A DNA stretch of 64,000 nucleotides from Paenibacillus sp. FSL W8-0186 (GTDB taxonomy: Bacteria > Bacillota > Bacilli > Paenibacillales > Paenibacillaceae): NCBI RefSeq assembly GCF_037969765.1, contig NZ_CP150207.1, positions 2,776,001 to 2,840,000 of the forward strand. The letters run 5' to 3'. The stretch's first letter is position 1, and the number at the start of each line of letters is the position of its first letter. The position numbers were made by a program, and so were the translations under genes. The notes under the pieces were generated by a model, which was given only the letters and a program-made list of their open reading frames with translations, was not told the origin of the DNA and searched no databases. Of this stretch, positions 25,177 to 35,987 are shown piece after piece.

Positions 25177-25222
25177 GAACCAGCTGTTTCAACCATAATA
25201 TAACAGTGAAACAGCTTGGTTC
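25177..25222. repeat. Inverted repeat around a TATAAT-like segment
   Basis: GAACCAGCTGTTTCA (25177-25191) and TGAAACAGCTTGGTTC (25207-25222), 15-bp arms with a single bulge. The 15-bp loop contains ATAATATAA. It lies 30 bp before the next gene's start, and could be an operator, a leader hairpin or an upstream terminator. Confidence 0.55.
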
Positions 25223-25251
25223 ATCCCACACATACAGAGGAGCAGTTGAAT

Positions 25252-25902
25252 GTGAAAAACAAAAGGTTGCTCGCATCGTTGTTAACCTTGGCGCTGGTTT
25301 TTAGTATGACCCCAGCAGTATCTGTGCAAGCGAAGGCGGGCGAGGGAAAAGATATGTCTTGCTTAAGTTCCAAAATGGTGAAGCTGAAAGTCGATATGCA
25401 GAAAGTATGGATCGATCATACCATTTGGACCAGAAGCTATATTGTCAGCGCCATATCTAATCGTGCAGATCAGAAGGACGTATTGGACCGGCTGTTGCGA
25501 AATCAGCAGGACATAGGCAATGTGATCAAGCCATACTATGGAGAGGCTGCCGGCAACAAGCTGGCCGATCTGCTGAGGGAGCATATTCTGATTGCGGCGA
25601 AAATTGTAGCGGCTGCCAAAGCCGGCAATCAGACGGATGTGAATAAGTTAGAGAAGGACTGGCATAGAAACGCGGACGATATCGCTAAATTTTTAAGCGC
25701 GGCGAATCCGAACTGGCAGTTTAAAACGCTGCAAGATATGCTGTATACACACCTTCAGTTGATAACGGAAATCGTCGTTAGCTGTCTCAAGGGAGATTGG
25801 AAAGCGGACATTGCATCAACCGATAAAAACGAGATCCATATGATTCATCTCGCGGATATCCTGACAGAAGGGATTGTCAAACAGTTTCCTCAACAATTTT
25901 AA
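25252..25902 (+). CDS. Secreted helical protein of unknown function
   Basis: 216 residues from GTG 25252, nine bases after GAGGAG. Signal peptide: KNKRLL core ASLLTLALVFSM, cut near VQAKA. The mature part is all-helical, with phrases HTIWTRSYIVSAISN, LLRNQQDIGNVIKPYYG and LLREHILIAAKIVAAAKAG and a related second half. This belongs to a Bacillales family often mislabelled 'acetylglutamate kinase', with no kinase features visible. The large inverted repeat upstream may control it. Function unknown. Confidence 0.75.
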   Translation: MKNKRLLASLLTLALVFSMTPAVSVQAKAGEGKDMSCLSSKMVKLKVDMQKVWIDHTIWTRSYIVSAISNRADQKDVLDRLLRNQQDIGNVIKPYYGEAAGNKLADLLREHILIAAKIVAAAKAGNQTDVNKLEKDWHRNADDIAKFLSAANPNWQFKTLQDMLYTHLQLITEIVVSCLKGDWKADIASTDKNEIHMIHLADILTEGIVKQFPQQF

Positions 25903-25953
25903 AAAGGATGAGATAAAAGAGTATGCAGATCCTGTAATTTTAATAGGGAAAAC

Positions 25954-26004
25954 GAGGAAGCATCTTTTTGTAAGCCTTAGGCTTAGCTGCGGGTGCTTCC
26001 TCTT
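25954..26004 (+). terminator. Putative terminator after the secreted helical protein
   Basis: 9-bp stem GAGGAAGCA / TGCTTCCTC (25954-25962, 25994-26002) enclosing a small hairpin TAAGCC / GGCTTA; weak T-tail. Confidence 0.5.
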
Positions 26005-26044
26005 AACATTACTGGCGTTATCCTGTTGGCATATCAATTTTCTG

Positions 26045-26097
26045 TTGACACGACACCGAATGGTGTCATATAATCAAATTAGACACCAAATGGTGTC
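26045..26097 (+). promoter_or_regulatory. Second ArsR-type promoter with two operators
   Basis: TTGACA (26045-26050) and TATAAT (26069-26074), 18-bp spacer filled by GACACCGAATGGTGTC (26052-26067). A second perfect operator, GACACCAAATGGTGTC, lies at 26082-26097, centred 30 bp away. Same geometry as the arsR promoter at 24060, so both are probably bound by that repressor. Confidence 0.85.
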
Positions 26098-26199
26098 TGT
26101 TATTGTGAATCAATTTAGAAATTTGGATTATGATGAAGAGGAAACAAGTAATTCAAATTATCCTGTTGTTTAAAAAAAGTGATGCGAGGAGAGATAGAA

Positions 26200-26664
26200 A
26201 TGTCCTATATTGTTGATTTCAAAAATGTATCCACGGTTGGTTTAGACACATCACCCGTAGCAGAAGCCCTTGCTGGTTTACGCGCGAATGAAGCCCGCTA
26301 TTTTATGAACAAATACAAGCATGAATTTACGGTAGTGCCAGCTAGCGAAAGCCAAGAGACCCTGGATTATGTGAACCGGATATTGAAAGAGGAACGGGGT
26401 ATTGAGTTTTCAAGCAAACCATTAGAGACGTCGCGTTTTCAAGTAGAAAATATCAATTGGACCTTCGTGTTTTATGAGGATGGTCTAGGGGTTAACGTCC
26501 TTTATACGATCGATGACCCTAAGAAGAGGGCCGTTGGTTTTAAGCTATCTGAGGGGATGGAAATCCCCAAGGAGCTAGAGGGGAAATTTAAGTTTGCTAG
26601 GCAGAAGTCTAAACTAGCTGGGACAATCCGGGGCTCGTTTTTTGTAATTAAAGGAGAGTATTAA
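26200..26664 (+). CDS. Protein of unknown function in the ArsR regulon
   Basis: 154 residues from ATG 26200, preceded by GAGGAGAG. Begins MSYIVDFKNVSTVGLDTSPV; alpha/beta composition, no signal peptide or membrane segment, no motif that I recognise. It stands behind a promoter with two perfect copies of the GACACC-type operator, so it should be co-regulated with the ArsR-SRPBCC operon 2 kb upstream. No function is proposed. Confidence 0.7.
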   Translation: MSYIVDFKNVSTVGLDTSPVAEALAGLRANEARYFMNKYKHEFTVVPASESQETLDYVNRILKEERGIEFSSKPLETSRFQVENINWTFVFYEDGLGVNVLYTIDDPKKRAVGFKLSEGMEIPKELEGKFKFARQKSKLAGTIRGSFFVIKGEY

Positions 26665-26688
26665 ACCCTATAGCCCTGTGTTAGTGCA

Positions 26689-26716
26689 TTGAACTAATTG
26701 GGAACAATGGTATGAT
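26689..26716 (+). promoter_or_regulatory. Putative promoter upstream of a 13-residue frame
   Basis: TTGAAC (26689-26694) and TATGAT (26711-26716) with a 16-bp spacer, a few bases upstream of a good RBS. Confidence 0.4.
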
Positions 26717-26737
26717 AATAGATGGAGGTAACCGGCT

Positions 26738-26779
26738 ATGACCAGTTGCCTTTGCTTATTTTCTGGAAACGTTGATTAA
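26738..26779 (+). CDS. Possible leader peptide (13 residues)
   Basis: MTSCLCLFSGNVD, with GGAGG nine bases upstream and a promoter just before it. It ends about 195 bp before the methyltransferase gene, with which it may share a transcript. It could be a regulatory leader peptide; no clear terminator or antiterminator fold is evident between them, so this remains a guess. Confidence 0.35.
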   Translation: MTSCLCLFSGNVD

Positions 26780-26973
26780 CTAAAGAACATTACATTGCGA
26801 ACCATCGAATGAGAGTTAATTAATGCTGAATTATAAGTAACACTGTATTCAAGCAGGGGCTATCCTTCCTTGATTGCTAGATGTATTATTATGGAAGAAA
26901 GCGAAGATGACGTTAGGAGAAACCGTTCAAAGCATTATTAAGATGAGAAGAGAAGAGAAGAGGTTGAGCAGAG

Positions 26974-27672
26974 ATGAGAAGAGAAAATAGTGGACTTGAA
27001 CTGTCCAGGGTAATTTTCGTCGGAAGGACTTATGATGAGTATGTTAAAATGTTTGATTTAACAGATGAAGAATTAAAGAATTATACAATTCTAGATACAC
27101 CAGCTGGGGCGTGTTCTTTTACTGCTATTGCAAGTCAATTAGGATACCGTGTTACTGCAGCAGACATAGCGTACTTTCATTCCGTGGAACAATTGTATCA
27201 AAAAGGGCTGGATGACATAGAGCATGCAATTGAAGGCATCTCCAAGGTGAAAGAAAATTATAAATGGGATTATTTCAATTCTATAGATGAATTAGAGAAA
27301 CAGCGTAACTCCGCATTACATAATTGTGTCAGGCATATGAAACAATTTCCTGAGTTATACTCACCTGCCAACCTACCTGAATTACCGTTTAATAATGGCC
27401 AATTTGATATGATATTATCCGCACATTTCCTATTTATGTATTCAGACAGGCTGGATTTTAATTTCCATAAAAAGACGCTTAAAGAGATGACTCGAGTCGC
27501 CAGAAAGGAAATCAGAATATTTCCGTTAGCAGACCTATCTGGCAGCAGATATGAGAATCTACAAGAGATCATCATGTTTATACATGACTTAGGCTGGAAA
27601 GCTGAAGAAAGAATCGTATCGTATGAATTTCAACAAAATGGGAAATCAATGTTAAGAGTCTATAAAGATTAA
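26974..27672 (+). CDS. SAM-dependent methyltransferase-like protein
   Basis: 232 residues. The SAM-binding motif appears as ILDTPAGACSFTAIASQLGYRVTAADIAY (two halves: DTPAGACSF and VTAADIAYF), a variant seen in a small Bacillales family. Later motifs are LPELPFNNGQFDMILSAHFL and RVARKEIRIFPLADL. Target unknown. The ATG has only a weak purine-rich RBS; the region upstream holds a putative promoter and a 13-residue leader frame. A strong terminator follows. Confidence 0.78.
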   Translation: MRRENSGLELSRVIFVGRTYDEYVKMFDLTDEELKNYTILDTPAGACSFTAIASQLGYRVTAADIAYFHSVEQLYQKGLDDIEHAIEGISKVKENYKWDYFNSIDELEKQRNSALHNCVRHMKQFPELYSPANLPELPFNNGQFDMILSAHFLFMYSDRLDFNFHKKTLKEMTRVARKEIRIFPLADLSGSRYENLQEIIMFIHDLGWKAEERIVSYEFQQNGKSMLRVYKD

Positions 27673-27685
27673 TGTAATAAGCACA

Positions 27686-27738
27686 AAGAGCCGGGTATCC
27701 TGACATTAACGTGGATGGGAACCCGGCTCTTATTTTAA
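27686..27738 (+). terminator. Terminator after the methyltransferase gene
   Basis: 11-bp stem AAGAGCCGGGT / ACCCGGCTCTT (27686-27696, 27721-27731) followed by ATTTTAAT. Confidence 0.88.
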
Positions 27739-27933
27739 TCTGTTTGTTTTTTCGTATAGAATCGTCAAAATAAGCGCTAAATGGTGAATTGTATAAGATT
27801 TTTCATATAGATTGATCAATTCTCGTCATTACACCTGAAATCTATGCGATGTTTCATACACAATTGCAGAATCAATCGTTACATACCGTAACTCGGCTCA
27901 AACATGGTTAGGGATGTCATTCCTAGTGACAAA

Positions 27934-27963
27934 AAAGAACCTGAACATTTCGCCAGGTTCTTT
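27934..27963. terminator. Orphan terminator-like hairpin before the rph promoter
   Basis: 10-bp stem AAAGAACCTG / CAGGTTCTTT (27934-27943, 27954-27963). The better T-tail is on the minus strand (TTTTTT through 27931), although no minus-strand gene ends here. It insulates the following promoter. The remaining 27740-27930 shows no gene. Confidence 0.6.
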
Positions 27964-27967
27964 AGTA

Positions 27968-27996
27968 TTGCATATGAACAGACACGATGATATAAT
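27968..27996 (+). promoter_or_regulatory. Promoter of the rifampin phosphotransferase gene
   Basis: TTGCAT (27968-27973) and TATAAT (27991-27996) with a 17-bp spacer. The leader is about 115 nt and contains the imperfect palindrome TTACATTTTAAGTGTAA (28041-28058 region), a candidate regulator site. Confidence 0.7.
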
Positions 27997-28118
27997 CAGA
28001 CCATCACTGTCCAGTTATAAATAGGCATAGTTAATCTATCTTACATTTTAAGTGTAACATGTCGACGGAATGTTGTCAAATGTTTTTTTCTCAATCCAAT
28101 GGTTAGGGGAGATGCTGA

Positions 28119-30734
<2,616 letters not shown>

Positions 30735-30849
30735 TGGCTGAGGAGCAAAAATAGAGTAATTCCCGTTCAGTTCGAAGAACATGTGCTAACGCCTATGCAT
30801 ACTGTAGCCTAACGATGTATGTCGATCCTGAACAGGGAGGATGAGATTC

Positions 30850-31230
30850 ATGAGCACCAATAGAGCATTCGGTCCATTTTCGCCTTTCTTTCCGTCACCA
30901 GGGGGAGGGCCTGGAGCGATAGGCCCTGGAGCGGGATTGCCTCCAGGTGTTACACCGCCACCGCCTCAATTACTGGGTACGTTTCAGCAGCTATCGCAGT
31001 CTCCGGCTCTAGCGCAGAACTTTGTATTCCAGCAGCCGACCCAAGGCGCCGTGTCATTTGCTGCAGGCTGTCAGAACCGATGGACGCTAATTGTCACTCG
31101 TACCTTTAACGTATTTCTTATGTTCGTCACATTTACCAATCCATTTGGTTTTACACAGGGGTTCATCTTTCCGACGTATTCGTTCGGGAGCTTTCCTTCG
31201 TCCGTTATTTTATGGTATACCTGCTTCTAA
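30850..31230 (+). CDS. Pro/Gly-rich hydrophobic protein, possible spore-surface protein
   Basis: 126 residues from ATG 30850, nine bases after AGGGAGG. The N-terminal third is rich in Gly and Pro (FPSPGGGPGAIGPGAG, PPGVTPPPP); the rest is hydrophobic with many Phe, ending FPSSVILWYTCF. No signal peptide. The composition resembles spore coat or exosporium proteins of Bacillales, but no family is recognised and the idea is inference. Stands alone between rph and a terminator-like hairpin. Confidence 0.65.
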   Translation: MSTNRAFGPFSPFFPSPGGGPGAIGPGAGLPPGVTPPPPQLLGTFQQLSQSPALAQNFVFQQPTQGAVSFAAGCQNRWTLIVTRTFNVFLMFVTFTNPFGFTQGFIFPTYSFGSFPSSVILWYTCF

Positions 31231-31246
31231 TAGTATATGTAATGGT

Positions 31247-31283
31247 GAACAGGTCCCCCTATATGTCTAGCGGGGATCTGTTC
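31247..31283. terminator. Hairpin between convergent genes
   Basis: 12-bp stem GAACAGGTCCCC / GGGGATCTGTTC with one G-T pair (31247-31258, 31272-31283), between the convergent Pro/Gly-rich gene and the SDR gene; no T-tail. Confidence 0.6.
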
Positions 31284-31305
31284 TGTACACTGCTAAAACT
31301 GTTTA

Positions 31306-32100
31306 TTAAAACACACTACGTACTAATCCTCCGTCTATTCGTAACGCTGAGCCATTAATAGCGGAAGAGAGCGGACTACTTAAGAAGGTAACAAAATGTG
31401 CAATTTCTTCCGGACGAATAAGCCTTTGGATAATGGAGGTTGGCCGGTTCTCTTTCATAAATCGTTGTTCAGCTTCGGCTATGGTCAATTTCTCATTAGG
31501 ATAAAGGGTATTTAACATCGTTTCCACTCCTTCTGTTAAAGTGGAACCAGGCATAACCGTATTGACCGTCACATTTGTTCCTGTAGTCAGCTCGGCCAAA
31601 CTGCGGGAGAGCGAGAGCTGCATCGTTTTGGTCGCGCTATAATGAGCCATTTCTTGAGATGGCATAATCGCTGCTTCGCTAGCGATAAAGATGACTCTGC
31701 CTTCTTTTTTGCGAATCATTTGTTTCAGATAATGGCGAGTCAGCCGGACACCACTCATGATGTTGACTTCAAACAGTTTGAACCAATCTTCATCAGAGAT
31801 ATCAAAATATTCTACAGGCTCAAAAATGCCAAGGTTGTTAATAAGAATGTCTATTTCAGCGTACTGCCTAATAACCTTTTGGCATCCTTGCTCTGTTCCT
31901 AGATCAGCGACAACGGACTTAAGGATAGCTTCAGGATACTTTGCTTGAATTTCTTGTATCGTCTGATTCACTTTTTCTTCGCGGCGTCCATTAATAAGTA
32001 CTGTGGCGCCTTCCGAGACTAACGACAAGGCGATTGCCTTTCCAATTCCTGATGTAGAACCCGTCACCAGCGCCGTTTTTCCTTGCAAATTCAATTGCAT
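31306..32100 (-). CDS. Short-chain dehydrogenase/reductase
   Basis: 264 residues, cofactor loop TGSTSGIGKA, NNLG motif, catalytic YSATK, and C-terminal RIDGGLV. Paralogue of the SDR at 7.5-8.3 kb, sharing phrases such as VIFxASExAIMPS and VTVNTVMPG. RBS CGGAGGC precedes the ATG. It begins 23 bp after the stop of the aldo/keto reductase gene on the same strand, so the two form an operon, perhaps for carbonyl detoxification (inference). Substrate unknown. Confidence 0.9.
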   Translation of the reverse strand: MQLNLQGKTALVTGSTSGIGKAIALSLVSEGATVLINGRREEKVNQTIQEIQAKYPEAILKSVVADLGTEQGCQKVIRQYAEIDILINNLGIFEPVEYFDISDEDWFKLFEVNIMSGVRLTRHYLKQMIRKKEGRVIFIASEAAIMPSQEMAHYSATKTMQLSLSRSLAELTTGTNVTVNTVMPGSTLTEGVETMLNTLYPNEKLTIAEAEQRFMKENRPTSIIQRLIRPEEIAHFVTFLSSPLSSAINGSALRIDGGLVRSVF

Positions 32101-32123
32101 ATTTGTGCCTCCGAAAATTTTTT

Positions 32124-32969
32124 TTAGAAGTCAAAATTGTCCGGGTCTGGACCAACTCGGTAGTTCTGATTCAGTTCATTAATGCGCTTCATATCTTCGT
32201 CCGTCAACTCAAAATCAAATACCGTTGCATTTTCAATAATTCGATGTTCTTTTGTAGATTTCGGAATGGTTACAACACCGTTTTGCAGGTCCCAACGTAA
32301 AATGACTTGCGCGATGGACTTACCATACTTGTCTGCAATTTCTTTCAGAACCTGATGATCTAGCAATTGACCCTGCATTAATGGGGACCAAGCTTCCAGC
32401 TGAATTCCATGTTCCTGACAAAACGACTGCAGTTCTTTTTGGGTCAAACGCGGGTGGTATTCCACTTGGTTCACCATCGGTTTAATTTCTGCCTCTTTCA
32501 TCAAGTCTTCGAGATGATGGATTTGAAAATTGCTTACCCCGATAGCTTTTACGCGTCCTTCTTTGTAAAGAGTCTCTAATGCTCTCCATGCATCTTTATA
32601 TTTACCTTCTACAGGCCAATGAATCAGGTATAAATCCAGATACTCTAATCCAAGTTTTTTTAAGCTCGTTTCATAAGCAGCTATTGCAGACTCATACCCT
32701 AAATCGGTATTCCAGACCTTTGAAGTTACAAATAGATCTTCTCTGGAAATGCCGGCCTCTCTCATCCCTTCGCGGATACCTTGTCCGACCCCTTCTTCAT
32801 TTTCATAAATCGCTGCTGTATCTACACTGCGATAACCGTATTTAATGGCTGTTTTTACAGCATGGACTAACTCAGGACCTTCTTCTACTTTAAACACCCC
32901 GATACCAAACCAGGGCATTTTGACCCCATTATGCAACGTCGTTTTATCCTGCAAGCTTTTAGCTATCAT
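32124..32969 (-). CDS. Aldo/keto reductase (YvgN-like, AKR5 type)
   Basis: 281 residues from ATG 32969, which follows AGGAGG; a longer frame to 33032 lacks an RBS. NADPH-dependent carbonyl reductase with TIM-barrel fold. The catalytic tetrad is visible: Asp in SVDTAAIY, Tyr at the end of that phrase, Lys in TSKVWN and His in LIHWPV. C-terminal IPKSTKEHRIIEN binds NADPH. Very like Bacillus YvgN, a methylglyoxal/glyoxal reductase. First gene of an operon with the SDR. Confidence 0.93.
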   Translation of the reverse strand: MIAKSLQDKTTLHNGVKMPWFGIGVFKVEEGPELVHAVKTAIKYGYRSVDTAAIYENEEGVGQGIREGMREAGISREDLFVTSKVWNTDLGYESAIAAYETSLKKLGLEYLDLYLIHWPVEGKYKDAWRALETLYKEGRVKAIGVSNFQIHHLEDLMKEAEIKPMVNQVEYHPRLTQKELQSFCQEHGIQLEAWSPLMQGQLLDHQVLKEIADKYGKSIAQVILRWDLQNGVVTIPKSTKEHRIIENATVFDFELTDEDMKRINELNQNYRVGPDPDNFDF

Positions 32970-33139
32970 AAATTGACCTCCTGATAGTGATAAATTTGTA
33001 ATAAGATGTTTTGGGCATCTCAGACGGGACAAGGACGCATTTGCGCTTACAGTAGTATTACCACCATAAAAGCAATCATACCCTAGATGTCACCTGCAAA
33101 TCATATTATGTGATACTTAAGGCGTTAAAGAAAAGTACG

Positions 33140-33151
33140 CACTTTTAAGTG
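33140..33151. promoter_or_regulatory. Candidate operator upstream of AKR-SDR operon
   Basis: Perfect palindrome CACTTTTAAGTG, 170 bp upstream of the AKR start in a gene-free stretch; similar TA-rich dyads are used by HxlR/MarR-type regulators. Weak evidence. Confidence 0.3.
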
Positions 33152-33584
33152 ATATAGATACTTCAAAGTTCCATAGGCACTTTTTAGTTCCTGCACACCA
33201 TCCTCTGTATGGTAAGCCGTAATAGTATAGGTAATGATAATAGTCATTGCTCTACGAACACCATCAATACAAATTTTGAGTCATAACGCTTATGTTCAAA
33301 AATTCATACAGAATCGTTGTTATTTTCTATATATGAGTAATTGTGCATGGTTTTTCAGATAGAAATCATAGCATCAAACGTTTGAAGGGGAATTGTAGAT
33401 GATTTTTCGATTATATTATACGGAAGCTCGATTGAATTAACGTAGTATGGATGTGATTTTATATCTGCCTCAGGAAAATCTACTTCTTCTACATGCTCAT
33501 TGCTGCGGCCGCAGTTCGTTTATGACGATGACCTTCGAGGGAGAATTGCGCGGAAAATAGCAACGCGGACAAGGCCCCCTTAGT

Positions 33585-33771
33585 GCTCACGGTTGCCATT
33601 ACCGCTAATCCGCAGGTTTGTAAATTTCTGAGAATCTAACGGTTGTATATGTTGCTACTCTAACGTTTTAAACTATTTTGCGATCGATTCGGTTCACATA
33701 ACGTGGATAACAACCGTTAGAACATCGAGGTAGCTAATTTCAACGGATTAACGGCCGTGGCAACCGTTAGA
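33585..33771. repeat. Four-armed palindromic element, copy C (187 bp)
   Basis: Arms: GCTCACGGTTG (9 of 11) at 33585-33595, TCTAACGGTTG at 33635-33645, CAACCGTTAGA at 33711-33721 and 33761-33771. Gaps are again 39, 65 and 39 bp. The inner 65 bp match copy A in reverse complement (both have TATATG next to one arm and ATAACGTGGAT next to the other). The rest of the gene-free stretch 33033-33946 shows no gene. Confidence 0.88.
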
Positions 33772-33946
33772 ATTTTGGAATAGCTTCGCCGGTTGTGAAA
33801 ATATACCGGAGCTATTGCAAAAAAGCGCATTCTCCAGTGAAAGGGTGCAGTGTCACAGTAATCTGGGTGCTGCGAACTTCGTGCCATTCACAACTTTAGC
33901 TTTACGGTAAGACTGTCCGAACGAGCCTCGGTAGTTTCCGCAATTC

Positions 33947-34654
33947 CTATTGTTTGAATTCTAATGTTTGAATTAAGCGGTAAAGAAAATAGAGTGCTCG
34001 CATCTGAAGCTTGATCGTTTGATGCAAGTGAGCACGGATACTTTCAGAAATTCTCATCGCATGCTCGATATTCTCTAGTTCCAAGATAGCTATGGATTTT
34101 TTTAAGTTCACGGTTTCCTCAGAATAAACGGAGCTCTGGAGTACTTGAATCATCCTAATTTTAAAGAGATGTGCTTCATTATAAAGACGATATTTGTTAT
34201 CAGGATCTCGCTCAGCAGTGAATAGGCCGCTTTTCTCCCAGTAACGGATTGCGGATTTAGGAGCCCCCGTCAATCTGGAAACCTCGTGGATGCTGAAGTG
34301 TCGGCTAAAGTCGTAGGTTTGACTGCCTTCAGAATACGATTTCAACTCCTGTACCAGTTGATCTAGACTTGCTTTTTCCCGATGGAGCATAACCTCCTTA
34401 TCCCTGACGATCCACAATGCGTCGTCCAAGTCATGTCGCCCAAGACAATGCATCACCTCGCTTGTTACTTCCATTCCGAATGCGGAAGCCATGGCTTGAA
34501 TACATGCCAGATAAGCCTCATGCCGTTCCGTATACATACGGTACCCATTTGCGGATCGGACCGCAGGAGGCATTAACCCCTTTGCTTCGTAGTTCCGTAA
34601 GGTACTGGCGCTTAAACCGTATTTTTCTGCCAGTTTTTTTGGTCCAAAGTCCAT
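33947..34654 (-). CDS. Regulator with two MerR-type HTH domains
   Basis: 235 residues from ATG 34654, preceded by AAGGTGGG. First HTH at residues 1-70 (LAEKYGLSASTLRNYEAKGL, ANGYRMYTE) and a coiled coil; second, complete MerR HTH at about 120-190 (FSIHEVSRLTGAPKSAIRYWEKSGLF, NKYRLYNEAHL) and another helical segment. Most MerR proteins have one HTH and a ligand domain, so this tandem form is unusual. Divergent from the operon carrying vat and vgb, which it may control (inference). Confidence 0.85.
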   Translation of the reverse strand: MDFGPKKLAEKYGLSASTLRNYEAKGLMPPAVRSANGYRMYTERHEAYLACIQAMASAFGMEVTSEVMHCLGRHDLDDALWIVRDKEVMLHREKASLDQLVQELKSYSEGSQTYDFSRHFSIHEVSRLTGAPKSAIRYWEKSGLFTAERDPDNKYRLYNEAHLFKIRMIQVLQSSVYSEETVNLKKSIAILELENIEHAMRISESIRAHLHQTIKLQMRALYFLYRLIQTLEFKQ

Positions 34655-34810
34655 GCGAACCCACCTTAGTAAGAAAATATGCGCCAACATTAAAATCATT
34701 GTAATGTTATTCTGGTTTTTTTATTGAATTCCTTCATAAATATTTTCTAAACCTTCCAATTGGCTTACATGTCGTATGATGGAGATAATCCACATTAAGG
34801 AGGAGTAAGC

Positions 34811-35299
34811 ATGACACTAAAACCATTATTCCGTTACGACATGAACATTGAGGAGATTTGCGAGGCAGGTAATCAGTATATCCAATCGGTATGGAAGATA
34901 TTATACGATTCGATGCTAGGTGAGCTAACGATCGCTTTTCATGAAATCGGGGATGCTGCCTATGGCCGCTATTTGGACCGGTTGATGCCCGCACTATTTG
35001 AAAGCCTTGTAGACGCCGGGTTCGAAGCAAATGAGGCGCTCAAAGAGAATGATTTCGTGATCGGGAGCTGTCTGCTATTTCGCAACTCGCTTGAAAAATG
35101 GGGAACCGAGGATCGTAGGTCCCGAATTTTTTGGAATGTGTTACGCAGTAAGAATAGTCAACATCCCCTAGGAACTTTATTGACGGAAATCCCTCATTCG
35201 CATCTGAAGTTCGACATTCCTATGGCACCTGTATTATATTCGCTGAAAGAGTACGAGAGGGAGCGCATCGCGCAAGGAATTCGGCGGATCAAGGAATAA
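34811..35299 (+). CDS. Conserved-looking protein of unknown function upstream of vat
   Basis: 162 residues, ATG after AAGGAGGAG. Mostly helical: [40 protein letters not shown]. No recognised domain, no signal or membrane segment. It is the first gene of a probable operon: its stop is 26 bp before the Vat start, and the vgb-like gene follows. Divergent from the double-HTH MerR regulator. Function unknown; the context hints at stress or drug response. Confidence 0.7.
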   Translation: MTLKPLFRYDMNIEEICEAGNQYIQSVWKILYDSMLGELTIAFHEIGDAAYGRYLDRLMPALFESLVDAGFEANEALKENDFVIGSCLLFRNSLEKWGTEDRRSRIFWNVLRSKNSQHPLGTLLTEIPHSHLKFDIPMAPVLYSLKEYERERIAQGIRRIKE

Positions 35300-35325
35300 C
35301 AATAATCGTGAAGGAGTGCATGCTT

Positions 35326-35961
35326 ATGTTAGGTCCAAATCCTAAGGAAAAGTATCCGATACCGGGGAATCGTAATTTACAGTTTATAAAGAACACCATT
35401 ACCAAGCCTAACATTATAGTAGGGGACTATTCTTATTACGATGCATTGGACGGAGAACCGTTTGAAGATCAAGTATTGTACCATTATGAGGTCATCGGGA
35501 CAAAGCTGATCATCGGGAAGTTCTGTTCGATCGCCCCCGAAGTCCGATTTCTTATGGATGGCGGCAACCACAGGATGGATGGGTCTACCTATCCGTTTAA
35601 TATTTTCGGGCATGGATGGGAAAGACACACCCCATCTCTAAATCAATTGTCGATCAAAGGAGACACGGTTGTCGGTAACGACGTCTGGATCGGCAGACGC
35701 GCCACGATTATGCCGGGGGTGCGAATTGGCGACGGGTCTATTATTAGTGCGGAAGCTGTGGTCGTCAAGGATGTTGCACCCTATACCGTTGTCGGTGGGA
35801 ATCCTGCTAGGGAAATAAAACAACGGTTTTCGCAAGAAGTTATTCAAGCATTTTTGGAGATAAAATGGTGGGACTTCGATATCGAGCTCATTCATCCCTA
35901 TATTGACGCCATTGTAAGCGGAGATATAGACACGCTCAAAAAAATGAAGCAGCGTCCTTAA
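35326..35961 (+). CDS. vat: Vat-type streptogramin A acetyltransferase
   Basis: 211 residues from ATG 35326, nine bases after AAGGAG. A left-handed beta-helix xenobiotic acetyltransferase. Hallmarks of Vat enzymes: [40 protein letters not shown], then the catalytic-His loop [17 protein letters not shown] and hexapeptide repeats ([20 protein letters not shown]). O-acetylates virginiamycin M/dalfopristin. All key segments are intact. Followed after 26 bp by a streptogramin B lyase gene that is frameshifted. Confidence 0.93.
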   Translation: MLGPNPKEKYPIPGNRNLQFIKNTITKPNIIVGDYSYYDALDGEPFEDQVLYHYEVIGTKLIIGKFCSIAPEVRFLMDGGNHRMDGSTYPFNIFGHGWERHTPSLNQLSIKGDTVVGNDVWIGRRATIMPGVRIGDGSIISAEAVVVKDVAPYTVVGGNPAREIKQRFSQEVIQAFLEIKWWDFDIELIHPYIDAIVSGDIDTLKKMKQRP

Positions 35962-35987
35962 ATGATTTCTTTTGGGAGGTAGTGTGT

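Noticed and set aside
25874..26173. 99-residue open frame between the secreted helical protein and the second ArsR-type promoter
   Set aside because: It overlaps the preceding gene, a hairpin and both operators, and has no RBS; it encodes regulatory DNA, not protein.
27934..27963. Small RNA gene ending at the orphan hairpin
   Set aside because: No promoter of suitable orientation and no conserved structure besides the hairpin could be seen.
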